64,000 nucleotides of DNA from Anaerolineaceae bacterium (GTDB lineage: Bacteria > Chloroflexota > Anaerolineae > Promineifilales > Promineifilaceae), in the NCBI GenBank assembly GCA_002699125.1, contig PABI01000136.1, positions 62,001-126,000 on the forward strand, given 5' to 3'. Of the stretch, positions 50,870 through 59,222 are shown in pieces (position 1 is the stretch's first letter; every line of letters starts with the position of its first letter). The notes beneath the pieces were generated by a model. That model ran no database searches, had not been told where the DNA came from, and saw nothing but the letters and a program-made list of their open reading frames with translations. Made by a program: the position numbers and the translations under genes.

Positions 50870-52738
50870 CTAGAAATGGTCGGCGCTGGCCAACGAATCG
50901 CCGTTGCCATCTTGCTCTAAGTCAGTCGCTGAACGGCCGTCCGGCTGCCAGGACGTATACTGGCGCGGCCCGGACCGGAATTGGGGCACATCCGGCGGCG
51001 GCGCCAGGTGCGGGAACAGGGGAATCGGGTTCAGTCGCTCGCCGAAGAAACGGTACTGCCGCTCTTTCTGGGTGAGGACCATCACCTGCTCTTTGGGCAG
51101 ACTCATGATCTCCCCCGGCTCCAGCACCGGGCGTATTTCCCAACCCTGCCCCTGGCGCATATCGACGTAGTTCTGACGCTGACCATTGTCCCCCTGGCCG
51201 CCCTGGTAAAAGCGGCGCGACGTGCTGTGGGTATGGGTCGCTTTGTAGGCTGTGCCATACAGTTCGGCCATCACTTTGGCCGTCTCGATGTCGGCCGGGG
51301 GATACCATATCTGGTGCACGCAGTTGGCCAGGATGGACTGGGTGCCTTCCCGGCCGTACAGTTCCCGCAGCTGGGAAATGGCCTGGGCGTAGAGCAGCAG
51401 GGTTATGCCGGTGCCACCTACTGTCGCCAGATAATCCGTGACGTTGTACAAGCCCACCGCCGGCAGCTCGTCAATGGCAAACAGCACCCGTTCCTTTTTG
51501 GGCTGGCGCAGCTGGTAGCGCATGAAGGCAGCGATGATAGCGGCCACCACGCCGCCCACACCTTGCAAATCGCTGAGGCTGTAGGTGATGTAAATGGTGG
51601 CTCCCTGCGCCGCCCAGTCGCGGGGAATGACCGTCGGCCCGTTGCGGCGGGGGGCGATGGTATCAATATGCTTCTGGTAGCCGTTGAGCATGGTGGTGAA
51701 GGTGCCGTAGGCGGAGGTGGCAAAGCGATTGTCGTAATATTTGGCCGGGGGCAGCCCGTCGGTGAAGAGGCGCACGTATTTCTTGGCTGCGGGGACGGTT
51801 TCCAGCGCCGTCAATACCGTGACCGGATCGCAGTCGGCCATATCCAGCAGGACACGCACCGGGTTGAGCCGGAACGCCTTGGCAAATTCGGCTGCGGCCG
51901 AGAACAGCGCCCGCGACTTGTCGGCAAAGATGCGCTCCCGGCTCTGCCACGGCCGCAGCAGGTGGTGGTGCAGCTCAAACAGGCTGTCCCGGTCCAGCAG
52001 GTGGTCGTAGTAGTAAGAGAGATGCACCTGGCTGCCGGGCAGGCGGTAGATGGGACTGCCGAACCGCTTTTGCCGCTCCCCGGCTGTGCGCTGGAACTGC
52101 TCGCCCTTTGGGTCCACAATGATGGCCGCGCCCGGCCACATCAACAAGGTCTGGGTTAAATGCAATCCTTTGCCGGACCGGGTTGGCCCCACGGCCAGGA
52201 CGTGTCCCTCGCCGGTTTCGTAATCCAGACCGACGGTCACCGTTTCTTTTTTGCCGGCGGCCGTTTGCGCCGCGGACACACCGGCTTCTATTTGCAGTTT
52301 CTCCTCAATCTCTGCTTGCGGCAGCCGCCCCTGCGCTTTTTCGGCTGCGGCCTGCTTCCGCTGCTGCTGCACCAGCTGGTTGGGTTCACTGGTCAGGATT
52401 TTGCCCACCAGCCAGACGATACCGACGTTCAGCCCCAACAGGAGAAGCCAAAACAGGTTAGGTTCCTGGGTGGTTTCGCTAATCAGGCCGGTCCATTTCA
52501 GAAAGCCCCACGGCAGGCCAAACGGCCCCATCAGCAGCGCCGTCAGGGGTCTGGCCCCGCCGCCCAGGCGCATGATGCCGGCCACGCTGGAAAAGGCAGT
52601 AACGGCGCCGCCCAGCCAGAGGACGCCCAGTACCGCCAGAAAGACGCGCCATTTGCGTTTGGTGGTCGGGGCGCTGTCGTGCCATAGTTGTTTGAAATAA
52701 TCGTAGTTGGTTTGTGGTGTTGTGTTACTCATATTCAT
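50870..52738 (-). CDS. VirD4/TraG-type coupling protein (TraD-like ATPase)
   Basis: The 622-residue protein has two N-terminal membrane helices (VFLAVLGVLWLGGAVTAF; LFWLLLLGLNVGIVWLVG), then a P-loop (LAVGPTRSGKGLHLTQTLL), VVDPKGEQF-like strand (AIIVDPKGEQFQRTAG), and Walker B (VLFAIDELPAVG) followed by LLLYAQAISQLRELYG. This is the VirD4/TraG order, so it is the coupling ATPase that brings relaxase-bound DNA to the secretion channel. GGAG lies eight bases before ATG 52738. The downstream neighbours are DUF4417 and copy A of the polymerase-like gene; the relaxase-like genes lie just upstream. Confidence 0.93.
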   Translation of the reverse strand: MNMSNTTPQTNYDYFKQLWHDSAPTTKRKWRVFLAVLGVLWLGGAVTAFSSVAGIMRLGGGARPLTALLMGPFGLPWGFLKWTGLISETTQEPNLFWLLLLGLNVGIVWLVGKILTSEPNQLVQQQRKQAAAEKAQGRLPQAEIEEKLQIEAGVSAAQTAAGKKETVTVGLDYETGEGHVLAVGPTRSGKGLHLTQTLLMWPGAAIIVDPKGEQFQRTAGERQKRFGSPIYRLPGSQVHLSYYYDHLLDRDSLFELHHHLLRPWQSRERIFADKSRALFSAAAEFAKAFRLNPVRVLLDMADCDPVTVLTALETVPAAKKYVRLFTDGLPPAKYYDNRFATSAYGTFTTMLNGYQKHIDTIAPRRNGPTVIPRDWAAQGATIYITYSLSDLQGVGGVVAAIIAAFMRYQLRQPKKERVLFAIDELPAVGLYNVTDYLATVGGTGITLLLYAQAISQLRELYGREGTQSILANCVHQIWYPPADIETAKVMAELYGTAYKATHTHSTSRRFYQGGQGDNGQRQNYVDMRQGQGWEIRPVLEPGEIMSLPKEQVMVLTQKERQYRFFGERLNPIPLFPHLAPPPDVPQFRSGPRQYTSWQPDGRSATDLEQDGNGDSLASADHF

Positions 52739-52832
52739 GATTTAGTCTCCTTGTCTTTATTTGTTATTCTCAAAAGGTAGGTTTCGCGACCGTAGGTCGC
52801 CCACCCCTTCACCTTGTCACCCCTTCACCCGC

Positions 52833-53381
52833 TCACCCCAACTCCGGCCCGCGCCAGGATTGAGATTCTTCTGCTCTACCCGCAGCGATTTCCACCCCCT
52901 GCTCCGGCTCGGCCAGCCGTTTTTCTTCGAGCGTGACCAGCGCCTGTTGCACCTGCGTCTGCCAGCGGTCAAACTGGTCGCGGGGCAGCCGTTTGTCGCG
53001 GAAGAACAGCACGTGGGCGTGGCTGTAGTCGGTGTCGTTATGCACCACCATGCGCCATCCCTCTGTCTGCCCGGCCGCTTCCAGAGCGCGGGCGTAATCT
53101 CCGCCGGTCAGGCGCGCCTGCGGCACGGACAACAACGCCTGGAAGGTGTGTTCATGCTGCTTGGCCTGGTTCTGCGCCCAGGCCAACACCTCTTCGTGCT
53201 TGTGCCGCTCGCCGCCCGGTCCCAGCCAGTCGCCCCGCTGTTGGCCCGCTGCCTGATTGGCTTGGCCAAAGGCGAAGTAAACGGCCGCTTTCCGGGCCGG
53301 GGTGGCGGTGCGTTTGCCGGTGGGCGTGCGGTTGCGGGTGTGTTCCATGCGCACCAGGGGCAGGGGGTCGGCTTTAGCCAT
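52833..53381 (-). CDS. Small relaxase/mobilisation-like protein with HxH motif
   Basis: The 182-residue protein contains VVHNDTDYSHAHVLFFRDK, an H-x(8)-HxH cluster similar to the metal-binding third motif of MOB-type relaxases. A tyrosine that could be the nucleophile lies in AVYFAFGQANQ near residue 34, not in a standard position. At 182 residues it is much shorter than normal relaxases, so it is a minimal relaxase domain or a new family. Its start overlaps the stop of the RHH gene (ATGGCTAA), as relaxases and accessory RHH proteins often do, and the coupling protein follows. Confidence 0.55.
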   Translation of the reverse strand: MAKADPLPLVRMEHTRNRTPTGKRTATPARKAAVYFAFGQANQAAGQQRGDWLGPGGERHKHEEVLAWAQNQAKQHEHTFQALLSVPQARLTGGDYARALEAAGQTEGWRMVVHNDTDYSHAHVLFFRDKRLPRDQFDRWQTQVQQALVTLEEKRLAEPEQGVEIAAGRAEESQSWRGPELG

Positions 53382-53919
53382 CGTCCCCCTCCGCTGCACC
53401 TGTTTCCGTTTGGGTGATCAGTTTTTCGTCCGGCGGTAATTTTTGCTTGAGCCGTTTGAGGGACGCCGCCTGCGCCTTGCGCTTCATATCGTCGCGCAGT
53501 TTCCGAATCTGCACGGCCGTCCGGTCCTGCGGGTCGCTGCTGACGATCATGTTGGCCACGAACCGGGCCGGGTCGGCTGCCGCTTCCTGGCGAATCAGGT
53601 TGAGCAGAAGGGTGTCCATCTTGACGTTGGCTTCCTCGGCGGAGAGGGCGGCCAGCGACAGCAGCTTGGCAAAGCGGTTGAACTGCCGCGCCAGCAGCCG
53701 TTCCATGAGGCCGCTGATTAACAACGGCAGCAGTTCGGCCGTTTCCTGGCCCAGCCCAATCAAGGCCAGCGACTCGATGGCGGCGCTGAAGCTGACGCCT
53801 TGCTCGTCGGCCCATTCCTGAATCTGGTCATAGGCCAGATGGGTAATACTGACGTGCGTGCGGCGGGTGGCACCGTAACGCGCTTTTCGGGAAGCGGATG
53901 GAGGGGTGTTATCGGTCAT
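53374..53919 (-). CDS. RHH-like relaxosome accessory protein
   Basis: The 181-residue protein begins with a basic N-terminus and an RHH-like segment (TRRTHVSITHLAYDQIQEWA, DEQGVSFSAAIESLALIGL), followed by a long helical region. Such proteins (MobC/TraY-like) bind oriT and load the relaxase. It lies directly next to the direct and inverted repeats at 54019-54106, which are its likely target, and upstream of the HxH relaxase-like gene in an overlapping pair. Family assignment is from context and topology. Confidence 0.65.
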   Translation of the reverse strand: MTDNTPPSASRKARYGATRRTHVSITHLAYDQIQEWADEQGVSFSAAIESLALIGLGQETAELLPLLISGLMERLLARQFNRFAKLLSLAALSAEEANVKMDTLLLNLIRQEAAADPARFVANMIVSSDPQDRTAVQIRKLRDDMKRKAQAASLKRLKQKLPPDEKLITQTETGAAEGDDG

Positions 53920-54018
53920 GGCTACCTCGCAGAAAATGGGAGATTGCCGGCGTAACCGGGCAGTCAGCGGACGTGGCCGTCACGCCAATATCCTGGCCGT
54001 GAAGGGTAAAAATGGGTG

Positions 54019-54106
54019 AGATTGTGGGAGTTGGCTGACCGGCAAAGATTGTGGGACTTCCTTGTTGTCTTAATTTAGAGTCTGTAAACGGCCGATCCCA
54101 CAATCT
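54019..54106. repeat. AGATTGTGGGA repeats: candidate oriT/operator
   Basis: AGATTGTGGGA occurs at 54019-54029 and 54046-54056 (direct, 27-bp period) and as its perfect reverse complement TCCCACAATCT at 54096-54106. They sit 100-190 bp upstream of the RHH-relaxase-coupling-protein set, the usual place for an origin of transfer or an autoregulatory operator. No nick-site consensus was recognised. Confidence 0.5.
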
Positions 54107-54109
54107 CTG

Positions 54110-54861
54110 TTCGGCCCATCTTGTTCCCGCTTTTCCTGCCGTCATGGGGTTCATCTCCAAGAAAGCGTTTGTGTGCCCACCGGCAGCCGGCAGGCATGCG
54201 GAAACGCCGTCCGCAAGGAGATACGGCCGTTGTGAATGGTTGTCACTTTTGGTTGCCAGCAGATGGGGAGTAAGGGCACAACCGGCAAGGATTAGACGGG
54301 GCCACTCGCTTTCTGGCTGGGAAAGCAAAAAGGTCCGCATCCTTTCATGCCGGTTTTCATTCGTTATGGGGAAATGTTTTGACGCTTTGGTTGTGTGGTT
54401 CACAGATACATCTCACGATGATGCACCTGTGCAATTGCGCCGTTATTCTACGAAAGGGGGATTTTTTTGTCAATCTGTATTGGCCCATTTGACCGCGTCG
54501 CTGTCGCGAAAATCCACGACCGGGCAAGATTTTACGTCTGCGCTGAGTGATACGTCTTTATGTTCTTAACCAGATCTACAAACTGCCAAATCCCCGGATG
54601 TGTGATTCCCCAGACGTAAAAATAGTTGCCCATTTTGGTCTGTTCCGTGACTATAGGGTGGGGGGTGGGCAAGGAGTCTGAAGGCCAAAGCCTTCAGAGT
54701 GAACGCCTCGGCGTTCATTTAGGGCGGGTGGGTGGGAAATACGCGGCACGAAAGAAATTTCGCTCAACAACGTTCCCCAAGCTGCGGACTAGAAAGGGGC
54801 TGCATTCATGGGATGAATCGGATGAGCCAGAAAGCAGCCCATCCGACACAAACAAACTTAC
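54110..54861. other. Non-coding region with tandem hairpins
   Basis: Long open frames on both strands (for example 53909-54403 minus and 54051-54569 plus) look like chance frames, with no domain and odd residue use. Two adjacent perfect stem-loops at 54677-54698 (TCTGAAGGC-CAAA-GCCTTCAGA) and 54700-54717 (TGAACGC-CTCG-GCGTTCA) stand out. Together with the repeats at 54019-54106 the region may form the oriT/leading region. Confidence 0.45.
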
Positions 54862-54996
54862 CTAATAGCCGTGGCCATCCAGCCAATACGGCTTATTGCT
54901 CAATTTCCGCGAACGACGACGGCTTGATGAAGACCAGGGATTTAACCACCAGAAAAGACCCAGCAGCATGAGCAGAATGAGGGCACCTTCAATCAT
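54862..54996 (-). CDS. 44-residue single-pass membrane protein
   Basis: The product starts MIEGALILLMLLGLFWWLNP, one membrane helix, then a basic Ser/Arg/Lys tail and KPYWLDGHGY at the end. An excellent ribosome site (TTGGAGGAATTCT) precedes the ATG. It is of the same design as the 45-residue protein at 2763-2900 (short N-terminus, one helix, basic tail) although the sequences differ. It lies just after the SSB terminator, so it needs its own promoter or read-through. Unknown function. Confidence 0.6.
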   Translation of the reverse strand: MIEGALILLMLLGLFWWLNPWSSSSRRRSRKLSNKPYWLDGHGY

Positions 54997-55008
54997 AGAA
55001 TTCCTCCA

Positions 55009-55046
55009 AGAAAAAAAGAGCAGCCACCACAAAGGCAGCTGCTCTT
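55009..55046 (-). terminator. Rho-independent terminator after SSB
   Basis: On the minus strand AAGAGCAGC pairs with GCTGCTCTT (9 bp) and is followed by a run of seven T (the A-run at 55010-55017). It lies about 30 bp after the SSB stop. This is one of the clearest terminators in the window. Confidence 0.8.
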
Positions 55047-55076
55047 CTCAGTAACTACAAATCACGATTCCCTATT

Positions 55077-55520
55077 TCAAAACGGGATCTCGTCTTCCGC
55101 GTATTCAGGTTGCCCGGCATCAGCTGCCTGACCATTGGCCCCATTGCTGTTGCCATGGCCATTGCCGTTACCGTTACTGCCCAGAAACTGCACCCGGTCA
55201 GCCACAACTTCAAATGAAGCGCCTGGTGAGCCATCTTTGCGCGTCCACAAGCGCGGACCACCGGTATTCGGATCGGGACGCAGGCGGCCTTCAACCAGCA
55301 CCTGGCGACCTTGGCTCAGGTACTGATTAACGGCTTCAGCCTGTTTCCCCCAAACGGAGATGCGGAACCAAGTAGTTTCTTCACGGGGCTGCCCGGTAGG
55401 GCCATCTGTCCAGCGCCGGTTTGTAGCGAGGCTAAAGTTGGTTACCGCCTGCCCATCAGGCATATAGCGCATTTCTGGGTCTTGTCCCAAATTGCCAACA
55501 ATGATAAGTTTTTGATACAT
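55077..55520 (-). CDS. ssb: Single-stranded DNA-binding protein
   Basis: The 147-residue protein has the OB-fold of bacterial SSB (MYQKLIIVGNLGQDPEMRYM; TNFSLATNRRWTD; TTWFRISVWGKQAEAVNQYL; QVLVEGRLRPDPNTGGPRLW). A Gly/Asn-rich linker and an acidic tip (DEIPF) follow, the partner-binding tail. It probably coats the transferred or replicating strand of the element and recruits the RNase H, primase or polymerase of the same element. Hairpins with T-runs on both sides (55009-55046 and 55641-55684) make it a single-gene transcript. AGGAG lies before the ATG. Confidence 0.95.
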   Translation of the reverse strand: MYQKLIIVGNLGQDPEMRYMPDGQAVTNFSLATNRRWTDGPTGQPREETTWFRISVWGKQAEAVNQYLSQGRQVLVEGRLRPDPNTGGPRLWTRKDGSPGASFEVVADRVQFLGSNGNGNGHGNSNGANGQAADAGQPEYAEDEIPF

Positions 55521-55640
55521 ATGTCACTCTCCTTAAGCAAAAAGGTTGGTAAGAAAATTCATCCCATCCAGCGCGATAGCGCCCGTTTCTTGCCCAAACA
55601 GCTGCTTTGCCTTTACCCAATCACCACACATTGCCGGGGA

Positions 55641-55684
55641 AAAAAGAAAAGACGGCAGCCAGCCCAAAGGCCAGTTACCGTCTT
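55641..55684 (-). terminator. Rho-independent terminator after polymerase-like copy B
   Basis: On the minus strand AAGACGG pairs with CCGTCTT around a large loop (55649-55684) and is followed by a T-rich tract (A-run at 55639-55650). It begins about 20 bp after the stop at 55705 and separates copy B from SSB. Confidence 0.6.
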
Positions 55685-55704
55685 GGTAGGAAGGAACAAG
55701 AATC

Positions 55705-58299
55705 TTAAACAGCTGGTTCCAGCACCGCCAGCACGTTGCCGTCAATAGCGTGCGCCCAGGCGATACGCCACTGATCATGACGAATGGCAGCCAGCTCGTG
55801 GTCGCGCTGCACATAGCCAAACAGGTTGCCATGTGGCGTGCGCGTCACCACCCGGTCGTTGTTAGTCACTTCGGTGGTCAGCATCATGCCCCGGAACTGC
55901 GCCTGCACGTAGTCGGCGATGCGGGCCTTGGCCAGGTCACGCTCAGCCGGGGGCACATCTGCCATGCGAGCATACGGCCGTTTCCCCGTTGCGTTCAGCA
56001 GGTTCAGCCAGACGCCGTTTAGCCGAACCGGCACCCCGGCGGCGTGTCGGTTGGGTTCATCCGCGTAATGCAGCACCGCCCCGACGGTTGTCCAGACCGG
56101 TTCACCCAGCAGGCCAACCTGGCGCAGGGCGGCCAGCATCAGTTGAGCAATGCCTGGCTCGCGGCCACTGCCTTCTCCCGCTCGCCGGTCGCCCAGCTGC
56201 CAGATAAGAGCGTCCCGCACCGGTTCACCTGCCTGCGGACCCTGGGCATAGAGGTACGCCGCCGCGCCTAACAATACAAACGGCCGTTTCTCAACGGGCC
56301 ATTGGTTTAAGTACGCTTCACTGGCAGCGCGTGCCGCGGCAAAGCTGGCTTCAAGCGCCGGAGCGCTGTCGGCTTCGCTGTGCGCACCTTCAGTGCGCAG
56401 CTCGCCCGCCGGAAGGGCGTGGCGCATGACGCGGCTGTACGCCTGACGCAGCTCTTTGCCGAGGTGCAGCCAGCTGCCACCGTGGTCAAACAGCGCCACC
56501 GGCGGGCACGCTTCGGTTGCCAATGCTTCCACATCGGCCCAGTATTGCGCCCGATGAGTCTCCAGCGCACTGGTCAAGACGTCAAGCCAATGCCGCTTGG
56601 GGCTGTTAGCCGTCGCCGCGGCGGCCTGGTTGCGCAGCCAGCTGGGCAGCCGCTCCAGCATTGCCTGGGGCATAGCTCGGCGCGGGTTGGTCTGACCATG
56701 CCTCACCATCCGGCGGATCGCCATCTTGTTCCACCGCTTGACCGGCGTCAGGTCCAGCCCGGTCTTCACCGAGCCGTCAATGACCGCTTCCAGCGTTGCC
56801 GGGAGCTTGTCTGGCAAACGGCCGTAAACCGCCTTGCACAGCATCGCCACGTTGCAAAAGCCACCTAAGACGCCCTGGTTGGCCGCTGCCCGTGAAATGG
56901 TTGACGCCATTGCCTCGACAGAGTATGATACATTTGTTCTATGCCCGTCGCTTGCTTCCTTTAATTCGCCGTACTGATAGTTGGCGCTATCAATGCGGTT
57001 TGGAAGCAGGCGACTCTTCATTTTGGGGTAACTTACCTGACCTCCAGCGACAGAATCTCCCACTTCCCAGGCAATGGCGTGACAGTTAGCCGTCGGCCGC
57101 AAGAGGACGTACTCGCCCAGCTGATTCGGGCTGCGCCAGATAAGCAGCTTTTGCTTGTTCCCATCGTCTCTATCCGAGAAGGGAAAGACCCAGACGGCAT
57201 CATCCCCGTCACAGCCACCAAGGACATCCACGATGGTGGTGAGCCAATCGTTGTCATTGACCCAGGCGGTGGCGCAGGCGGGGTCCAGCTCAATGTGGCC
57301 TTCCGGCACCTCTCGATTGCCCACCGTTGCGGGAAAGATGTAGTAGCGTCCCCCAGGCGCAGGACAGCGCAGCTTGCTGGCCCGGCTGCCCAGCCGCTTG
57401 AGGTGCTGTTTGGCCACCGCTTTGACCATCCCGCTAAACCACATCAGGCTACCGCCGCTGGCGATGTACTCACCTACATGCCACTCTGTCAGGGAGTCCA
57501 GGTCGCTGACGGATTCTGCATCATACAGGCGGTTGAGGATGCTCTCTAAACGGCCGTTGCCAATTCCCTCTAGAAATAACGCGCTCTCCATCCCCGCCCA
57601 GGCCAACAGGTGTTCCGGCTGAAAGAAGGGGTGCAGGTTGATAATGCTCTGGATGTCCAGGCACATCTGGTCTTCGCTGTGGATAGGATACAGGCCGATG
57701 AAAATACGGCCGTCTACTAACGCCAGCTCCTGCTTGGCACTATTGGCCGGGAACATGAAATCTACAGCCAGGTCGTCGACCACCAATACATGCCCCTTGT
57801 CCTGCCCGCCGGCGTGCAGTGTGGTCACCTCGAAGCGGTTGGTGTGCAGCAGTTCGCGGCGGTGGCGTTCGTCGAGGTCGAGACTATCGGCCAGGCGCTG
57901 GATGAAGCCCCGGCTGACCTGACCACTGCCGTCCCACAAACGGCCGTCCAAGAATTCATTGTAATCTATCGTGACTTCATCCTCACTGAAGAAGCCCCAG
58001 TAGCGATACGGCCGCATCACACGTGAAAGGCGTTTGGAAAGGACGTAGCCCCCTTTGTCCATGGAGAGCCGCAGGCCGGTGCGTTCCAGGAAGGTTTGGG
58101 TATCCATGCCGGGAACATATAAATCCAACACCTTATCATCCTTCACCCAGCGGAGGGTGGGGGGATCTGCCTGGAAAATCTTGACCAGCGCTTCTTCGTT
58201 ACCGAAGGGATGGGAGATAATCTGCCACTTTAATTCATTGGGCAGAAACGGATAGGCTAAACCACCACGATTGTCATCAAAACGTAAAACGGTCATCAT
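55705..58299 (-). CDS. Putative single-chain two-barrel RNA polymerase, copy B
   Basis: The 864-residue paralog of copy A. Shared landmarks: RFDDNRGGLAYPFLP at the start, GGYVLSKRLSRVMRPYRYWG (81-102), LWDGSGQVSRGF (121-132) and GQDKGHVLVVDDL (165-177, K168). Then come PAPGGRYYIFPATVG (313-327), GHIELD-TAWVNDNDW, LGGCDGDDAVWVFPF (360-374, with DGDD at 364-367), LLIWRSPNQLGEYVLLRPT and AVIDGSVKTGLDL (505-517). The last reads like the AVD-KTG motif of RdRP-type polymerases; G-DKG and VDF-FP recall the GNKG/VD-LNP region of RNA polymerase beta. Two ATGs (58299, 58296) follow AGGAG. Copy B lies next to SSB and its own terminator, away from copy A. Polymerase activity is a hypothesis. Confidence 0.55.
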   Translation of the reverse strand: MMTVLRFDDNRGGLAYPFLPNELKWQIISHPFGNEEALVKIFQADPPTLRWVKDDKVLDLYVPGMDTQTFLERTGLRLSMDKGGYVLSKRLSRVMRPYRYWGFFSEDEVTIDYNEFLDGRLWDGSGQVSRGFIQRLADSLDLDERHRRELLHTNRFEVTTLHAGGQDKGHVLVVDDLAVDFMFPANSAKQELALVDGRIFIGLYPIHSEDQMCLDIQSIINLHPFFQPEHLLAWAGMESALFLEGIGNGRLESILNRLYDAESVSDLDSLTEWHVGEYIASGGSLMWFSGMVKAVAKQHLKRLGSRASKLRCPAPGGRYYIFPATVGNREVPEGHIELDPACATAWVNDNDWLTTIVDVLGGCDGDDAVWVFPFSDRDDGNKQKLLIWRSPNQLGEYVLLRPTANCHAIAWEVGDSVAGGQVSYPKMKSRLLPNRIDSANYQYGELKEASDGHRTNVSYSVEAMASTISRAAANQGVLGGFCNVAMLCKAVYGRLPDKLPATLEAVIDGSVKTGLDLTPVKRWNKMAIRRMVRHGQTNPRRAMPQAMLERLPSWLRNQAAAATANSPKRHWLDVLTSALETHRAQYWADVEALATEACPPVALFDHGGSWLHLGKELRQAYSRVMRHALPAGELRTEGAHSEADSAPALEASFAAARAASEAYLNQWPVEKRPFVLLGAAAYLYAQGPQAGEPVRDALIWQLGDRRAGEGSGREPGIAQLMLAALRQVGLLGEPVWTTVGAVLHYADEPNRHAAGVPVRLNGVWLNLLNATGKRPYARMADVPPAERDLAKARIADYVQAQFRGMMLTTEVTNNDRVVTRTPHGNLFGYVQRDHELAAIRHDQWRIAWAHAIDGNVLAVLEPAV

Positions 58300-58383
58300 C
58301 TTTCTCCTGTTGTTGAATTGGGTTGAAATGGGTTGATAAAGGCATTTGGGGGGAACTTCATACGCACCGTTCCCCCTGGAAAG

Positions 58384-58770
58384 CTAAAACGGAATGGGGT
58401 TATCAGGGCTATCTTTGCCCTGGCCGCACACCACTTTGGGCACTTGTGCTGAGCGAAGCCGAAGTAGCGGCTTCTGCCAATGAGTGTAGAAACCAGGCTG
58501 GCGTATCTCGTCTTCGCCCAGGCAGACGACATAGCCCAGGTGCAGTTTGCCCCAGTGCCAGCCCTGAGCGTGTCGAAGGGGGGTAGGAATGCGGATGCTA
58601 ATAAAGGCATCGTCGTGATCGAGGACAAAGCACCGGTTGATTTCCAGGTGCAGCGGGCCGATGTGGGCGGCGTAGGCATCCTCGCAGGCACCATGATGTT
58701 CTTCGTAATCACGCACCCAGCGGCTGAAAATGAGACGAGAAACGAGATTGAATAATCGTTGTGCAAGCAT
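58384..58770 (-). CDS. Hypothetical protein carrying two dispersed palindromes
   Basis: The 128-residue protein has a helical N-terminus (LAQRLFNLVSRLIFSRWVRD) and an acidic/aromatic middle (LHLEINRCFVLDHDDAFISI; GYVVCLGEDEIRQPGF). Two dispersed coding palindromes are inserted in frame: TPLRHAQGWH near residue 67 and LLRLRSAQVPK near 103. AAGGAGAG lies nine bases before the ATG. It ends 85 bp upstream of polymerase-like copy B on the same strand. Unknown family. Confidence 0.55.
   Translation of the reverse strand: MLAQRLFNLVSRLIFSRWVRDYEEHHGACEDAYAAHIGPLHLEINRCFVLDHDDAFISIRIPTPLRHAQGWHWGKLHLGYVVCLGEDEIRQPGFYTHWQKPLLRLRSAQVPKVVCGQGKDSPDNPIPF
58443..58468. repeat. Dispersed palindromic element
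   Basis: CTTGTGCTGAGCGAAGCCGA and the following AGTA form one of the TTGTGCTGAGC(n)CGAAGTA-type elements scattered in this window. A related copy, GCCCTGAGCGTGTCGAAGGG, lies at 58561-58580 in the same gene. Confidence 0.6.
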
Positions 58771-58816
58771 TGAAACTCTCTCCTTTTGAGTTAGAAATGG
58801 GGGAATAGAAATGCAA

Positions 58817-58850
58817 AACGGCCGTTACCTATGGACAGATAACGGCCGTT
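58817..58850. terminator. Hairpin built from two ACGGCCGT palindromes
   Basis: AACGGCCGTTA and TAACGGCCGTT pair over 11 bp around a 12-base loop, between the DUF4326 remnant and the 128-residue gene, with short A- and T-runs on both sides. It may work as a bidirectional terminator. Each arm is itself the palindrome that is over-represented in the backbone. Confidence 0.5.
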
Positions 58851-58874
58851 AAAACCAACAAGTTGATTGGCAAT

Positions 58875-59219
58875 TCAGGCAGATTGACGATGCAACCAGG
58901 CAGACGCAGCTTTCACCACATCACCGTGGCAAGGGCCAGGCTTACACCAACATATAAGTACAGATGACGGGCCAATAGACCGCAATACGTCCAACACAGC
59001 TTTGTCACCAGCCTGAATGCGATCCCATAGCTATTGCCGATAATGGGGCAGGGTACGCCCACGACCACCAAAATCTTTGACCTTGAACGGATTTGCCAGG
59101 GGAGACTGTGACAACCCGGCTGTGCGGTTGGCTCGACCGATGTAGACCCAGCGATCACCGAAAGCCTGATTCAAGGCTGAGCTGGAGCCGTGCTGTTTGT
59201 AGTTGATAATCTGGCACAT
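58875..59219 (-). pseudogene. DUF4326 gene with an in-frame amber codon
   Basis: The N-terminal half (WVYIGRANRTAGLSQSPLAN, PFKVKDFGGRGRTLPHYRQ) and the C-terminal half (LWDRIQAGDKAVLDVLRSIG, then LICWCKPGPCHGDVVKA) are both clear DUF4326 and lie in the same frame. They are split by TAG at 59031-59033 just after HYRQ. Nothing else is damaged. DUF4326 occurs in phages and plasmids, role unknown. Either a single recent nonsense mutation or programmed readthrough of the stop; the former is more likely because the neighbour is also broken. Confidence 0.75.
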
Positions 59220-59222
59220 GAT

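Noticed and set aside
53909..54403. Minus-strand frame of 164 codons upstream of the RHH gene
   Set aside because: It crosses the AGATTGTGGGA repeats, lacks a recognisable domain and a ribosome site; a transfer-origin region fits better.
54051..54569. Plus-strand frame of 172 codons
   Set aside because: It covers the same non-coding region and has no start signal or family.
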